DNA of 64,000 nt from Ruminococcus sp. Its GTDB lineage: Bacteria > Bacillota > Clostridia > Oscillospirales > Ruminococcaceae. The DNA is taken from positions 62,001 to 126,000 of the forward strand of contig NZ_JAFYYT010000007.1 in assembly GCF_017549005.1 (NCBI RefSeq). The letters are read 5' to 3'. Below the pieces are notes generated by a model. It was given only the letters and a program-made list of their open reading frames with translations, did not search any database and was not told the DNA's origin. Positions 27,391 through 35,328 of this stretch are shown here, piece by piece; the stretch's first letter is position 1; each line of letters begins with the position of its first letter. The translations under genes and the position numbers were made by a program.

Positions 27391-27422
27391 ACAAAAAACA
27401 CCCTCCGCAGAACTTGCGGAAG
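27391..27422 (-). terminator. Second leader terminator of the cbiK operon
   Basis: Minus strand CCTTCCGCA and TGCGGAGGG form a 9-bp stem (one T-G) with a 5-nt loop, followed by GTGTTTTTTG. It lies between the riboswitch and cbiK, immediately after another terminator. Confidence 0.75.
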
Positions 27423-27428
27423 GCATGA

Positions 27429-27451
27429 CAAAAAAGCCCATACAGGGCTTT
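27429..27451 (-). terminator. First leader terminator (riboswitch expression platform)
   Basis: Minus strand AAAGCCC-TGTAT-GGGCTTT followed by TTTG, located about 45 nt after the aptamer. Together with the next hairpin it forms a tandem terminator, consistent with transcriptional attenuation by B12. Confidence 0.75.
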
Positions 27452-27495
27452 GGTACGATCAATGCCTCGTGATTCGAGCTTTCGCTCTGTACCGA

Positions 27496-27671
27496 TAAAC
27501 GGCAGGTTTCCTGACTAACGGATAGTAACGCTGTATTCCGCCTTCCCGATTTCTCAGTGGCTGCAACATATGCATGGATACCGCTCTCCGCTCACAGTGA
27601 CGAGATCGCGCGGGACTTTCACCCGCTTCCCTTTTAACTCCCCTGTACATAAGCACGAGGAGCACCGTTTA
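27496..27671 (-). promoter_or_regulatory. Cobalamin (B12) riboswitch aptamer
   Basis: The minus strand has the conserved elements in order: closing helix P1 (TAAACGG with CCGTTTA), GGGAAGCGGGTGAAAGTCCC, GCCACTG before the P6 region, the GGGAAGGC segment, and the B12 box core GTCAGGAAACCTGCC near the 3' end. It precedes cbiK and is followed by two terminators, so coenzyme B12 binding should switch off the six-gene operon. Confidence 0.95.
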
Positions 27672-27707
27672 CCTTATTTGATTATAATATTCATGAATAC
27701 ATGGACT

Positions 27708-27735
27708 ATTATAGCACAGTTTCCCGAAATTTCAA
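27708..27735 (-). promoter_or_regulatory. Promoter of the riboswitch operon
   Basis: Minus strand TTGAAA (27735-27730), 16 nt, TATAAT (27713-27708), about 30 nt upstream of the aptamer. Confidence 0.7.
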
Positions 27736-27879
27736 ATAGTTTGCCGTAAAATCGGAAAAATCCACAAATCAGCATTTACAAATGAGGACAAATATGTATA
27801 TATGAAAGTCAGCATATTACTGCCGACTGTTTTCTTCTCCGATTTTTTGACAAAAAACCAATTTGTAACCGCTTTTAAC

Positions 27880-27908
27880 TTGACATTCTCTTTTAAAATG
27901 TGTAAAAT
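27880..27908 (+). promoter_or_regulatory. Promoter of the C11 peptidase gene
   Basis: TTGACA (27880-27885), 17 nt, TAAAAT (27903-27908). Confidence 0.75.
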
Positions 27909-27961
27909 GTATTTGTATGCAGAAATAATGTCTGCGAAAATGAATATTAATGGAGGTTAAT

Positions 27962-30343
27962 ATGGATCCTAATCAGAACAGGCCGCAGGGCAGACGTAAA
28001 AACGTCACATCAGGCGGCAGCGGAGCACATAGAAGAGGCGACGGCCTCGGCACAGGCCCTGTCGGCTCGGGAAGTTATTCCGGAGGCCCTACAGGCGGCA
28101 GCGGCGGCGGAGCTAAAAGAGCAGCTGCAGGCGGCGGCGGTCTTATCACAATTATTATAATTGTCTTTCTTATAATGAAGTTTATGGGCGGCGGTGCCGG
28201 TCTCGGAGGTGCCGGAAACGGCAGCGGAAGTACAGGAGGCGGCCTCGGAGACCTTTTAGGTTCGTTCACGGGCGGTTCAGCGCCTGCGGGATTTGATTTC
28301 AGCCCCGCAGACACAGCAGAAGGCAGTGAAACAAGCGACAGCACAGTCGATACCTCAGTCGCTACAGGCTCACGCGAAAAGCGCACAGTTATCAAGGGAA
28401 ACGGCGAGGACGTTGTTACTCTTATGATATATATGTGCGGTACAGACCTTGAGTCAAAGTACGGCATGGCTTCTTCCGATATGCAGGAAATGGCAAGCGC
28501 CAAGTACGGCGATAACGTAAATGTTGTCATCTTTACGGGCGGCTGCTCGCAGTGGAAGATAAGCGACATAAGCACCAAGAAAAATCAGATCTATCAGATA
28601 AAGGACGGCAAACTCGCAAGACTTATAGAGGACGCCGGCAATAAGCCAATGACCGACCCGAGCAATCTTGCTTCATTTATCCAGTTCTGCTCAAAGAACT
28701 TCCCTGCCAACAGAAATGAACTCATTCTCTGGGATCACGGCGGCGGATCTGTAACAGGCTACGGCTACGACGAAAAGAACAGGAACAGCGGTTCAATGAC
28801 TCTTGCAGGAGTTAACGAAGCTCTTAAAGCGGGCGGCGTGAAGTTCGATTTCATAGGCTTTGATGCTTGTCTCATGGCAACTGCCGAAACAGCTCTCATG
28901 CTCAACGAGCACGCTGATTACATGATCGCTTCCGAGGAGACCGAACCCGGTATCGGCTGGTATTACACAAACTGGCTCTCAAAGCTTGGCAGCAACACTT
29001 CAACTCCTACTCTTGACATCGGCAAGAATATCGTTGACGATTTCGTTACAGAGTGTGCAAAGAAGTGCAGAGGTCAAAAGACAACGCTTTCCGTTATCGA
29101 CCTTGCAGAGTTTTCAAATACTGTTCCGAAAAATCTCTCTGCTTTCTCTAAGTCTATCAGCGACAAGATAGCAAAGGACGATTATAAAGACATATCAAAC
29201 GCAAGATATGCTACGCGCGAATTCGCTGAAAGCACACGCATAGATCAGGTAGACCTGGTAAACCTTGCTGAAAATGTAGGAACTCCCGAAGCTAAGGCTC
29301 TTGCCTCATCACTGAAGAACGCAATAAAGTACAACCGTACATCTTCAAATATGACGAACGCTTACGGTGTTTCCATCTACTTCCCGTATCAGCGCGCTTC
29401 ATACGTAGATAAGGCTTGCAGCACATACTCACAGATCGGTATGGACTCCGAGTATTCAAAGTGCATCAAGCAGTTTGCAAAGGTCGAGACAGGCGGTCAG
29501 ATTGCTGCCGGCGGTACAGGCTCAGTTCTCACTTCACTCTTCGGCGGCGGAGCTTCATCAGGCTCTTCAGGCAGCGCTGATATGATAGGCTCGCTCCTTA
29601 CAAGTTTCCTCGGCGGCGGTGGCAGAAGCATTGACGGCCTTGACAGTTCAAACACCGACTTCATGAAGGATACGGATGTAAGCGATACTGCCGAGTACCT
29701 TTCAACTCACTACTTCGACACGTCTAACCTTATCTGGGAAAATAACAACGGCACATATACCATGAAGCTCCCCGAGTCACAGTGGGAAATGGTGCATAAG
29801 CTCGACCTCAATATGTTCTACGATGACGGCTCGGGTTACATCGACCTCGGTCTCGACAATGTCTACTCATTTGACGACAACGGCGACCTTGTTGCAGATA
29901 CCGACAAAAACTGGCTCTCTATCAACGGAAATGTAGTTGCTTATTACCACACAGATACAATAAAGAGCGGAAATGATGTAATCATCACAGGTTATGTCCC
30001 TGCTTTCCTCAACGGTGAAAGGGTAAATCTCATAATCCAGTTCACAAACGATGATAACGGCGTTATCACAGGAGCTTCCACAGATTATGTCAACGGCGAA
30101 ACAGAAGCAGTTGCAAAGAACCTCACAGAGATCAAAAACGGCGATACTCTCGAGTTCATATGCGATTACTACACTTATGACATGGAGTATCAGGACAGCT
30201 ATCTCATCGGTGATAAGGTCACTGTTACAGACAATATGACTATCAGCAATACAGATGTTGGAACAGGCGAATGCCGCCTCCTCTACCGTTTCTCTGATAT
30301 CTACAATCAGAATTACTGGTCTGAACCGATAGTTGTTAAGTAA
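27962..30343 (+). CDS. Membrane-anchored clostripain-family (C11) cysteine peptidase
   Basis: 793 aa. An Arg/Gly-rich N-terminal tail (1-55) lies before a single membrane helix (about 60-78, LITIIIIVFLIMKF), then a Gly-rich stretch. The C11 caspase-like domain starts near residue 150 (VTLMIYMCGTDLESKYG) and has the His259/Cys303 dyad in LWDHGGGSVTG and GFDACLMAT. A second Gly/Ser-rich insert near 520-560 precedes a C-terminal domain of about 220 residues with beta-strand character. C11 peptidases cleave after Arg or Lys, often after self-processing. GGAGG precedes the ATG at 27962; the ATG at 27950 overlaps this ribosome site and is rejected. Monocistronic, substrate unknown. Confidence 0.9.
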   Translation: MDPNQNRPQGRRKNVTSGGSGAHRRGDGLGTGPVGSGSYSGGPTGGSGGGAKRAAAGGGGLITIIIIVFLIMKFMGGGAGLGGAGNGSGSTGGGLGDLLGSFTGGSAPAGFDFSPADTAEGSETSDSTVDTSVATGSREKRTVIKGNGEDVVTLMIYMCGTDLESKYGMASSDMQEMASAKYGDNVNVVIFTGGCSQWKISDISTKKNQIYQIKDGKLARLIEDAGNKPMTDPSNLASFIQFCSKNFPANRNELILWDHGGGSVTGYGYDEKNRNSGSMTLAGVNEALKAGGVKFDFIGFDACLMATAETALMLNEHADYMIASEETEPGIGWYYTNWLSKLGSNTSTPTLDIGKNIVDDFVTECAKKCRGQKTTLSVIDLAEFSNTVPKNLSAFSKSISDKIAKDDYKDISNARYATREFAESTRIDQVDLVNLAENVGTPEAKALASSLKNAIKYNRTSSNMTNAYGVSIYFPYQRASYVDKACSTYSQIGMDSEYSKCIKQFAKVETGGQIAAGGTGSVLTSLFGGGASSGSSGSADMIGSLLTSFLGGGGRSIDGLDSSNTDFMKDTDVSDTAEYLSTHYFDTSNLIWENNNGTYTMKLPESQWEMVHKLDLNMFYDDGSGYIDLGLDNVYSFDDNGDLVADTDKNWLSINGNVVAYYHTDTIKSGNDVIITGYVPAFLNGERVNLIIQFTNDDNGVITGASTDYVNGETEAVAKNLTEIKNGDTLEFICDYYTYDMEYQDSYLIGDKVTVTDNMTISNTDVGTGECRLLYRFSDIYNQNYWSEPIVVK

Positions 30344-30350
30344 TATCCCC

Positions 30351-30376
30351 AAGAGCAGCCTTCGGGCTGCTCTTTT
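30351..30376 (+). terminator. Terminator of the C11 peptidase gene
   Basis: AAGAGCAGCC-TTCG-GGCTGCTCTT, a 10-bp stem with UUCG tetraloop followed by TT, 7 nt after the stop codon. Confidence 0.9.
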
Positions 30377-30421
30377 ACTATAGTAAAAAAATAAAAATAC
30401 TTATATAAAAAATATTTACAC

Positions 30422-30450
30422 TTGACATTATCCCCCGTTTGTAGTATAAT
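30422..30450 (+). promoter_or_regulatory. Promoter of the tRNA-Pro/tRNA-Leu unit
   Basis: TTGACA (30422-30427), 17 nt, TATAAT (30445-30450): perfect consensus 12 nt before tRNA-Pro. Confidence 0.9.
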
Positions 30451-30461
30451 ATTATTGCTGT

Positions 30462-30538
30462 CGAGGTGTGGCTCAGTTTGGTAGAGTACTACGTTCGGGA
30501 CGTAGGGGCCGCAGGTTCAAATCCTGTCACCTCGACCA
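30462..30538 (+). tRNA. tRNA-Pro(CGG)
   Basis: Acceptor CGAGGTG pairs with CACCTCG; anticodon stem CTACG/CGTAG encloses TTCGGGA, giving anticodon CGG (codon CCG). T loop TTCAAAT is present, and the 3' end ACCA is encoded. Confidence 0.95.
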
Positions 30539-30541
30539 AAG

Positions 30542-30573
30542 GCGGTATACCGTCAATTCGGTATACCGCTTTT
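30542..30573 (+). terminator. Hairpin between tRNA-Pro and tRNA-Leu
   Basis: An 11-bp perfect stem (GCGGTATACCG and complement, loop TCAATT) followed by TTTTC. It looks like a terminator, yet no promoter is visible for the tRNA-Leu that starts 4 nt later, so read-through or processing seems likely. Confidence 0.6.
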
Positions 30574-30576
30574 CTT

Positions 30577-30660
30577 GCCGCTGTGGTGGAATTGGCAGAC
30601 ACAAGGGACTTAAAATCCCTCGGTAGCAATATCGTACCGGTTCAAGTCCGGTCAGCGGCA
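30577..30660 (+). tRNA. tRNA-Leu(TAA)
   Basis: Acceptor GCCGCTG pairs with CAGCGGC; anticodon stem GGGA/TCCC encloses CTTAAAA, anticodon TAA. The long variable arm CTCGGTAGCAATATCGT is typical of class II tRNAs; CCA is not encoded. Confidence 0.95.
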
Positions 30661-30675
30661 TTATAATGAAAGTTT

Positions 30676-30705
30676 ATCGGTTCAGTAATCCTGAGCCGAT
30701 TTTTT
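30676..30705 (+). terminator. Terminator of the tRNA unit
   Basis: ATCGGTTCAG pairs with CTGAGCCGAT (one T-G) around TAATC, followed by TTTTT, 15 nt after tRNA-Leu. Confidence 0.85.
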
Positions 30706-30775
30706 GTTTTCAGAAATGTTTGCTTCATATAACCACATATTTTTCTATTTTTAGCCGTTTATTGAAAAAAGACTA

Positions 30776-30804
30776 TTGACATTATTATAATAATATAGTA
30801 TAAT
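30776..30804 (+). promoter_or_regulatory. Promoter of the sodium:solute symporter gene
   Basis: TTGACA (30776-30781), 17 nt, TATAAT (30799-30804), an 85-nt leader before the start codon. Confidence 0.85.
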
Positions 30805-30889
30805 ATTACACGGTAATCACTTTATTCATTTAAAGCTTTACAAGTTTATGACATAAAAACTGTAAAGCATAAGAAAGGTCGCGATATCA

Positions 30890-32476
30890 ATGGAACCTAA
30901 AACCGCAACATTCATTATACTTGCCATCTATGTTGCTATAATGGTAAGTATAGGAATCTATATGTCAAGACGAACCAAATCCTCCGAGGACTTCATGCTC
31001 GGCGGCAGAAGCGTCGGTTCATGGCTGACTGCTTTCTCCTACGGTACTACCTACTTCTCGGCTGTTGTTTTCATCGGCTATGCAGGTCAGTTCGGATGGA
31101 TGTACGGTGCTTCCGCCTCATGGATTGGATTAGGCAATGCAATAATAGGAAGCCTTATCCCCTTCCTCCTCATCGGAAAGAGAACTCGTCTTATGACAAA
31201 TCACCTCGGCGCAAAGACAATGCCCGAGTACTTTGAGCACAGATTTGACTCCAGATCTCTTAAAACAATGTCAGCTCTCATCGTTTTCATCTTCCTTATC
31301 CCTTATACCGCTTCGGTTTATAACGGACTTTCACGTCTTTTCGGAATGGTATTCGATCTCGGAGATAACGGAGCGACCTACATAATCATCGCTATGGCTG
31401 TTCTTTCAGCTGTCTATGTAACTCTCGGAGGCTACAAGGCTACAGCTCTCAACGACTTCTTCCAGGGCATCATAATGCTTATCGGTATCGGTACAGTCGT
31501 AGCTCTTACTGTTCAGAAAAAGGACGGTCTTTCGGCTGCTATCGACGCTCTGAACAATATTTCCGACGCAAAAACTCCCACAGGCACACTCGGTTCGCTC
31601 TTCGGACCTGATCCTATAAACCTCCTCGGAGTTGTTATACTTACATCTCTCGGTACATGGGGACTTCCTCAGATGGTCCAGAAGTTCTACGCTATCAAGG
31701 ACGAACAGGCGATCAAAAAAGGTGCTGTTATTTCCACATTATTTGCTGTCGTAGTTGCAGGAGGCTCATATTTCATGGGCGGTTTCGTAAGACTTTACTG
31801 CACGCTCGGCGGAGACCTTGACAAGACTCACATTGAAGAAGTAAACGGTAAGCCGGTTTACGATACAATGGTCCCTGCACTTCTTCACCAGGCTCTTCCG
31901 AATATACTTATCGGACTTGTTGTAGTACTTGTTCTTTCAGCTTCACTTTCAACTCTTTCATCGCTCGTTCTCACATCAAGCTCAACCCTTACAAACGATC
32001 TTATCAAGCCTCGTATCAAGAACTTTGACGACAAGCACCAGGTTCTCTTCATGCGAATATTTATCGCAGTATTCCTTGTTATCTCAGTAATTATCGCCTG
32101 CAACAAGAACGCTTCCATCTCAACTCTTATGTCTTACTCATGGGGAGCTCTCTCAGGCGCATTCCTCGGACCTTTCCTCTATGGTCTCTTCATGAAGAAG
32201 GTCTCAAAAGCAGCCTGCTGGACAAGCTTTATCACGGGCGTTGGCATAAGCGTTGTACATATGCTTCTGTTCAGCCTTAATATCGAAGCTTTCAGCGGTA
32301 TCAGACAGTCGATCATTGACCTTAACTGTCCGCTTTCACTGTTATCGCCTATCAACGCAGGTGCATTCGCAATGATAATTTCACTTATCATTGTACCTAT
32401 CGTAAGCTTATTTACAAAGGCTCCCGATAAGAAGATCGTTGATAACGCATTCAGCAGTCTTACAGCAAACAAGTGA
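30890..32476 (+). CDS. Sodium:solute symporter (SSS/PutP family)
   Basis: 528 aa with about 13 membrane helices. Family landmarks: SRRTKSSEDFMLGGRSVGSWLTAFSYGTTYFSA at the N-terminus (TM2, Na+ site region), GFVRLYC after mid-protein and ASLSTLSSLVLTSSSTLTNDL in the TM8-9 signature, where the two Ser/Thr that bind Na2 lie. Couples inward Na+ flow to uptake of an organic solute such as proline, pantothenate or a sugar; the substrate cannot be named. AGAAAGG precedes the ATG. Monocistronic. A Na+ gradient use fits the Na+-type V-ATPase in the same window. Confidence 0.93.
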   Translation: MEPKTATFIILAIYVAIMVSIGIYMSRRTKSSEDFMLGGRSVGSWLTAFSYGTTYFSAVVFIGYAGQFGWMYGASASWIGLGNAIIGSLIPFLLIGKRTRLMTNHLGAKTMPEYFEHRFDSRSLKTMSALIVFIFLIPYTASVYNGLSRLFGMVFDLGDNGATYIIIAMAVLSAVYVTLGGYKATALNDFFQGIIMLIGIGTVVALTVQKKDGLSAAIDALNNISDAKTPTGTLGSLFGPDPINLLGVVILTSLGTWGLPQMVQKFYAIKDEQAIKKGAVISTLFAVVVAGGSYFMGGFVRLYCTLGGDLDKTHIEEVNGKPVYDTMVPALLHQALPNILIGLVVVLVLSASLSTLSSLVLTSSSTLTNDLIKPRIKNFDDKHQVLFMRIFIAVFLVISVIIACNKNASISTLMSYSWGALSGAFLGPFLYGLFMKKVSKAACWTSFITGVGISVVHMLLFSLNIEAFSGIRQSIIDLNCPLSLLSPINAGAFAMIISLIIVPIVSLFTKAPDKKIVDNAFSSLTANK

Positions 32477-32493
32477 TAAACGAATAAAAACTT

Positions 32494-32533
32494 ATCCCCT
32501 CATGCAGTGGGTTTCCGCATGAGGGGATTTTTT
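32494..32533 (+). terminator. Terminator of the symporter gene
   Basis: ATCCCCTCATGC pairs perfectly with GCATGAGGGGAT across an 11-nt loop, then TTTTT. It also lies just past the end of convergent htrA. Confidence 0.9.
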
Positions 32534-32544
32534 ATAATACTTAT

Positions 32545-34014
32545 TCAGTTTAAAGCGAACACTGATCTTTTGACATTTTGCTTCTGACTTCGGGGAATGA
32601 ACTTATCCTCCTGCAATGTCAGCTTCATTCGTATATCCTGACCGTTTCTCGAAACAGTTATGGAAACCGTATCCCCTGCTTTGAACTCGTTTTTGATATC
32701 GTTGAGCTCTTGGGCAGTAGATACAGCCTTTCCGTCGATGTCGATAATGATATCACCGATCTGCACTCCTGCAAGTGCAGCCGCACCGCCCTCCTGCAGT
32801 GACATTACATACACTCCCACAGGAACGTTCCAGTAACGTGCTTCTGCCTCAGTAATATCTCTTGTGCTTATAATACCGTGATTAGGCCTTCCGGTAACGT
32901 AACTGTAGTTTATAAGGTCGTCGATTATGACCTTCGCTTCTTTAATCGGTATTGCAAAGCATAAGCCCTCAATACTTGCAGAACTGCTGTAGCTTGATGA
33001 CATTTTCGCGGAATTGATACCGATAACTTGTCCGCAGCTGTTGAGCAGCGGTCCGCCTGAGTTTCCGTTGTTTATGGCAGCGTCTGTCTGGATAAGGTTC
33101 ATTTTCTTTTCGTTAATATCAATTTTTCTGTTAAGAGCGGATACGATACCGCTGGTAACAGTTCCGAAAAGGTCAAATCCGAGAGGGTTGCCGACAGCTA
33201 TTACGAGCTCTCCGACCCTGAGTTCATCGCTGTCACCGAGAACAGCAGGTTTAAGCTTTGTTTCGTCCACCTTTAAAACTGCAATATCAGTCTCAGGATC
33301 AAAAGCGATAATATTCGCTTCGTGCTCAGTCTCATCACTGAAAAGCACCTTTACTTCAACAGCTTCTCCCGAGTCATAGGACTCGTCATAGACAACATGG
33401 GCATTAGTAACTATATATCCGTCATCGGTTATAATAAATCCCGTACCTGTTTTTCGTATCAGTTCGGTCTGCGGCTCTTCGCTCCAGCCCCATATACTGA
33501 AAGTCTGACGAGGAGTATACTCAAAGGAAGAGGCAACTCCCACGACTGAGGGCATGATAGAATCCACGATATCGGGTATCGGCTTTGCGTCCGACCTTGC
33601 AGCAAGCTCGATAAGACTCGGAAGCTCGTCGTCTATTGGTTCAGTGCTTTTTTCATCAGGAGGGTCGGGAATATTCCTTGCAACGCTTTTTACGTTGTCG
33701 CCCGAGAACTCAATAAGCTCATTCTTCGACGCATTTAGGAACTTATAGACCTTGACCACACCTGCGCCAATAACAGCAATTGCAAGAGCTGCAACTGTAC
33801 ATTTCAGCAGCAAATTCGCTTTGCCCTTATGTCCTGACTTGCTTGACGCTTCAGAAGCAAACGAATACGAATTTGAATCATATCTTTTTTCGTTGTCCGC
33901 CGAATACTCAGACCTGCCTTCATCAGTGTAAGAAGTACTTGTCTCACGGCCGTTGTTTTCGCCGAAAAGCTCGTCTGAGCGATAATTATCATTGTTATTG
34001 TAATTATCCTTCAT
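32545..34014 (-). CDS. htrA: HtrA/DegP-type membrane-anchored serine protease with PDZ domain
   Basis: 489 aa. A long Asn/Ser/Asp-rich cytosolic tail (1-65) precedes one membrane helix (about 67-89), then an acidic linker, a trypsin-like domain with His206 (TNAHVV), Asp243 (PETDIAVL) and Ser319 (NNGNSGGP), and one C-terminal PDZ domain (GVYVMSLQEGGAAALAGVQIGDIIIDIDG). Degrades or refolds misfolded exported proteins. Start ATG 34014 is favoured since AAAGGA lies 8 nt before it, while the ATG at 34023 overlaps that ribosome site. Monocistronic; TATAAT-like sequence about 25-45 nt upstream. Confidence 0.94.
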   Translation of the reverse strand: MKDNYNNNDNYRSDELFGENNGRETSTSYTDEGRSEYSADNEKRYDSNSYSFASEASSKSGHKGKANLLLKCTVAALAIAVIGAGVVKVYKFLNASKNELIEFSGDNVKSVARNIPDPPDEKSTEPIDDELPSLIELAARSDAKPIPDIVDSIMPSVVGVASSFEYTPRQTFSIWGWSEEPQTELIRKTGTGFIITDDGYIVTNAHVVYDESYDSGEAVEVKVLFSDETEHEANIIAFDPETDIAVLKVDETKLKPAVLGDSDELRVGELVIAVGNPLGFDLFGTVTSGIVSALNRKIDINEKKMNLIQTDAAINNGNSGGPLLNSCGQVIGINSAKMSSSYSSSASIEGLCFAIPIKEAKVIIDDLINYSYVTGRPNHGIISTRDITEAEARYWNVPVGVYVMSLQEGGAAALAGVQIGDIIIDIDGKAVSTAQELNDIKNEFKAGDTVSITVSRNGQDIRMKLTLQEDKFIPRSQKQNVKRSVFALN

Positions 34015-34120
34015 TCTGTTCATCCTTTCAGATATGATTCACTATATTATATTATAAGCATTTTTGTGATAATTATATGATAAAGCAGGGAAAAATATAT
34101 TTTCCTTTACATTTTTCTCC

Positions 34121-34150
34121 TAAAAACAAAGCCCCGACTCACGTCGGGGC
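34121..34150 (-). terminator. Terminator of the large structured RNA
   Basis: Minus strand GCCCCGAC-GTGA-GTCGGGGC (34150-34131, GNRA loop) followed by TTTGTTTTT. No coding gene ends before it, which points to a non-coding transcript. Confidence 0.8.
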
Positions 34151-34740
34151 AGTTTGTCATTATTTAATTTTTAAAGCGACTTTCATCACTTAGCTAAATT
34201 ACCCTTTGGACTCACCCTTTCGGATCAGATTTTAAATGTGTACCTCGTTTTCACTGTACATCATTCCTTTATATAAAGTAATCAAGCAATTCAAAAATTA
34301 CTCCATCGGAATCACCTATAAAATTGTATTTGTCCGAAATCTCGAACATCATGCAAGTTCATAAAGCAATAACCTATTTTCTCATTGGACTCAACCTTTA
34401 CTAAAGAATTTTTCGCAATATATCTAAAGACTTATTGTCGAAATTTCAGATAACTCTGTATCCAAATTTTCTTCGCATGAAGCCGTTTAGATCAGCAAAC
34501 GTCAGCCTCATAATTGAATTGCCAAGCCTTTTTGAGCTCTTTTCAATGGAACAAGCCCGAAGCCTATATTCCCTCTTAATGAAATCCAATTACTCAGCAA
34601 GCCCGCCGGCTTCACGCTGCTGTGCGAACTTTCCTTCCATTGGACTCACTCTCCCTTCCGCGTATATTCATTTACATTGAGGTCACCCTCAGTCCAAGTA
34701 AATGCAGCTCGGATTGCTCTCATGAGCTTTCCTTTTCCTT
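34126..34740 (-). ncRNA. Candidate large structured RNA, about 610 nt
   Basis: The stretch has a minus-strand promoter and an intrinsic terminator but no conserved coding frame. Local hairpins are dense: TGAGG-GTGA-CCTCA inside CATTTAC...GTAAATG (about 34703-34669), AAGCC-GGCG-GGCTT with flanking CAGC/GCTG (34619-34593), CGTTT...AAACG, CTTC-ATGC-GAAG, AAATTTGGATA...TATCTGAAATTT, GAAC...GTTC, GTAAT...ATTAC, TGTAC...GTACA and ATCC-GAAA-GGGT. A 15-nt motif like AGGGTGAGTCCAATGG recurs about four times, and its AGTCCAA can pair with a single TTGGACT near the 5' end. Size and style recall ornate large RNAs such as ROOL or GOLLD, but I cannot confirm membership. Alternative: remains of decayed small genes, since short frames such as the one at 34352-34269 look partly protein-like. 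Confidence 0.55.
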
Positions 34741-34746
34741 GATTAT

Positions 34747-34775
34747 ATATTACCATACTTTGTGTGAAAAGTCAA
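34747..34775 (-). promoter_or_regulatory. Promoter of the large structured RNA
   Basis: Minus strand TTGACT (34775-34770), 17 nt, TAATAT (34752-34747). Confidence 0.7.
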
Positions 34776-34883
34776 TAGAAATAATCGCTCTATCACAATA
34801 TTTTCATGCAAATCGGTATATCTAACAAAGAATCAAGCTATCAATTGTTTAATATCACAATAATATCTTCATGTATATTCCTC

Positions 34884-34912
34884 TTGATTTTTGAGCGGCT
34901 TTAGTGTATAAT
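34884..34912 (+). promoter_or_regulatory. Promoter of the DUF1292 gene
   Basis: TTGATT (34884-34889), 17 nt, TATAAT (34907-34912). Confidence 0.75.
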
Positions 34913-34952
34913 ATAGCTATAGAAAAGGCTTTTGCCGGATTGGAGAATGAAT

Positions 34953-35255
34953 ATGTCCGAAATGAATGAATATACTCCCGACTTATTTGAACTGATAGAC
35001 GAGGAAGGCAACAAGAAGCAGTTTGAGCTTTTCGACGCAGCAGAAATTGAGGGCGAGCAGTATTATGCCATGCTCCCTGCTGTTGAGGATGAAGATTTTC
35101 TCGATTCAGACTGCGACCTTGTTATACTCAAATCTATAGAAGAAGACGGTGAAGAGATACTTGCATCAATAGATGACGATGACGAGTTTGAAATGGTATC
35201 GAAATTCTTCCTTGAACGCCTTGACGGCATCATGGACGACAGCTTTGACGACTAA
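34953..35255 (+). CDS. DUF1292 (YrzB-like) family protein
   Basis: 100 aa, very acidic (Asp/Glu-rich, C-terminus DGIMDDSFDD). The pattern LFELIDEEGNKKQFELFDAAEIEGEQYYAMLPA followed by LVILKSIEEDGEEILASIDDDDEFEMVSKFF is that of DUF1292, a small cytosolic Firmicute family of unknown function often found near the yrrK/mltG region. Start 34953 is chosen because TTGGAG lies 7 nt ahead; the ATG at 34947 is too near that site. It is followed by a possible 6S RNA unit. Confidence 0.88.
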   Translation: MSEMNEYTPDLFELIDEEGNKKQFELFDAAEIEGEQYYAMLPAVEDEDFLDSDCDLVILKSIEEDGEEILASIDDDDEFEMVSKFFLERLDGIMDDSFDD

Positions 35256-35293
35256 TTTTTTCCAATTTTATACCATTTTACATAATTTTGCTA

Positions 35294-35322
35294 TTGATTT
35301 TTCCGAATGATTGTGCTATAAT
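35294..35322 (+). promoter_or_regulatory. Promoter of the 6S-like RNA
   Basis: TTGATT (35294-35299), 17 nt, TATAAT (35317-35322). Confidence 0.75.
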
Positions 35323-35328
35323 ATATAT

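Noticed and set aside
27459-27665. 68-codon minus-strand frame
   Set aside because: Lies entirely within the cobalamin riboswitch RNA and its expression platform.
30466-30666. Open frame of 66 codons on the plus strand
   Set aside because: It runs through both tRNA genes and the hairpin between them; not a gene.
34269-34431. Frameshifted remnant of a small protein (two overlapping frames, second ending FIGDSDGVIFELLDYFI)
   Set aside because: Looks partly protein-like but no start, ribosome site or family can be supported; the promoter-terminator pair and hairpins favour a non-coding RNA. Kept as the alternative explanation in the finding.
34435-34680. 81-codon plus-strand frame opposite the large RNA
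   Set aside because: No ribosome site or promoter, low-complexity translation.
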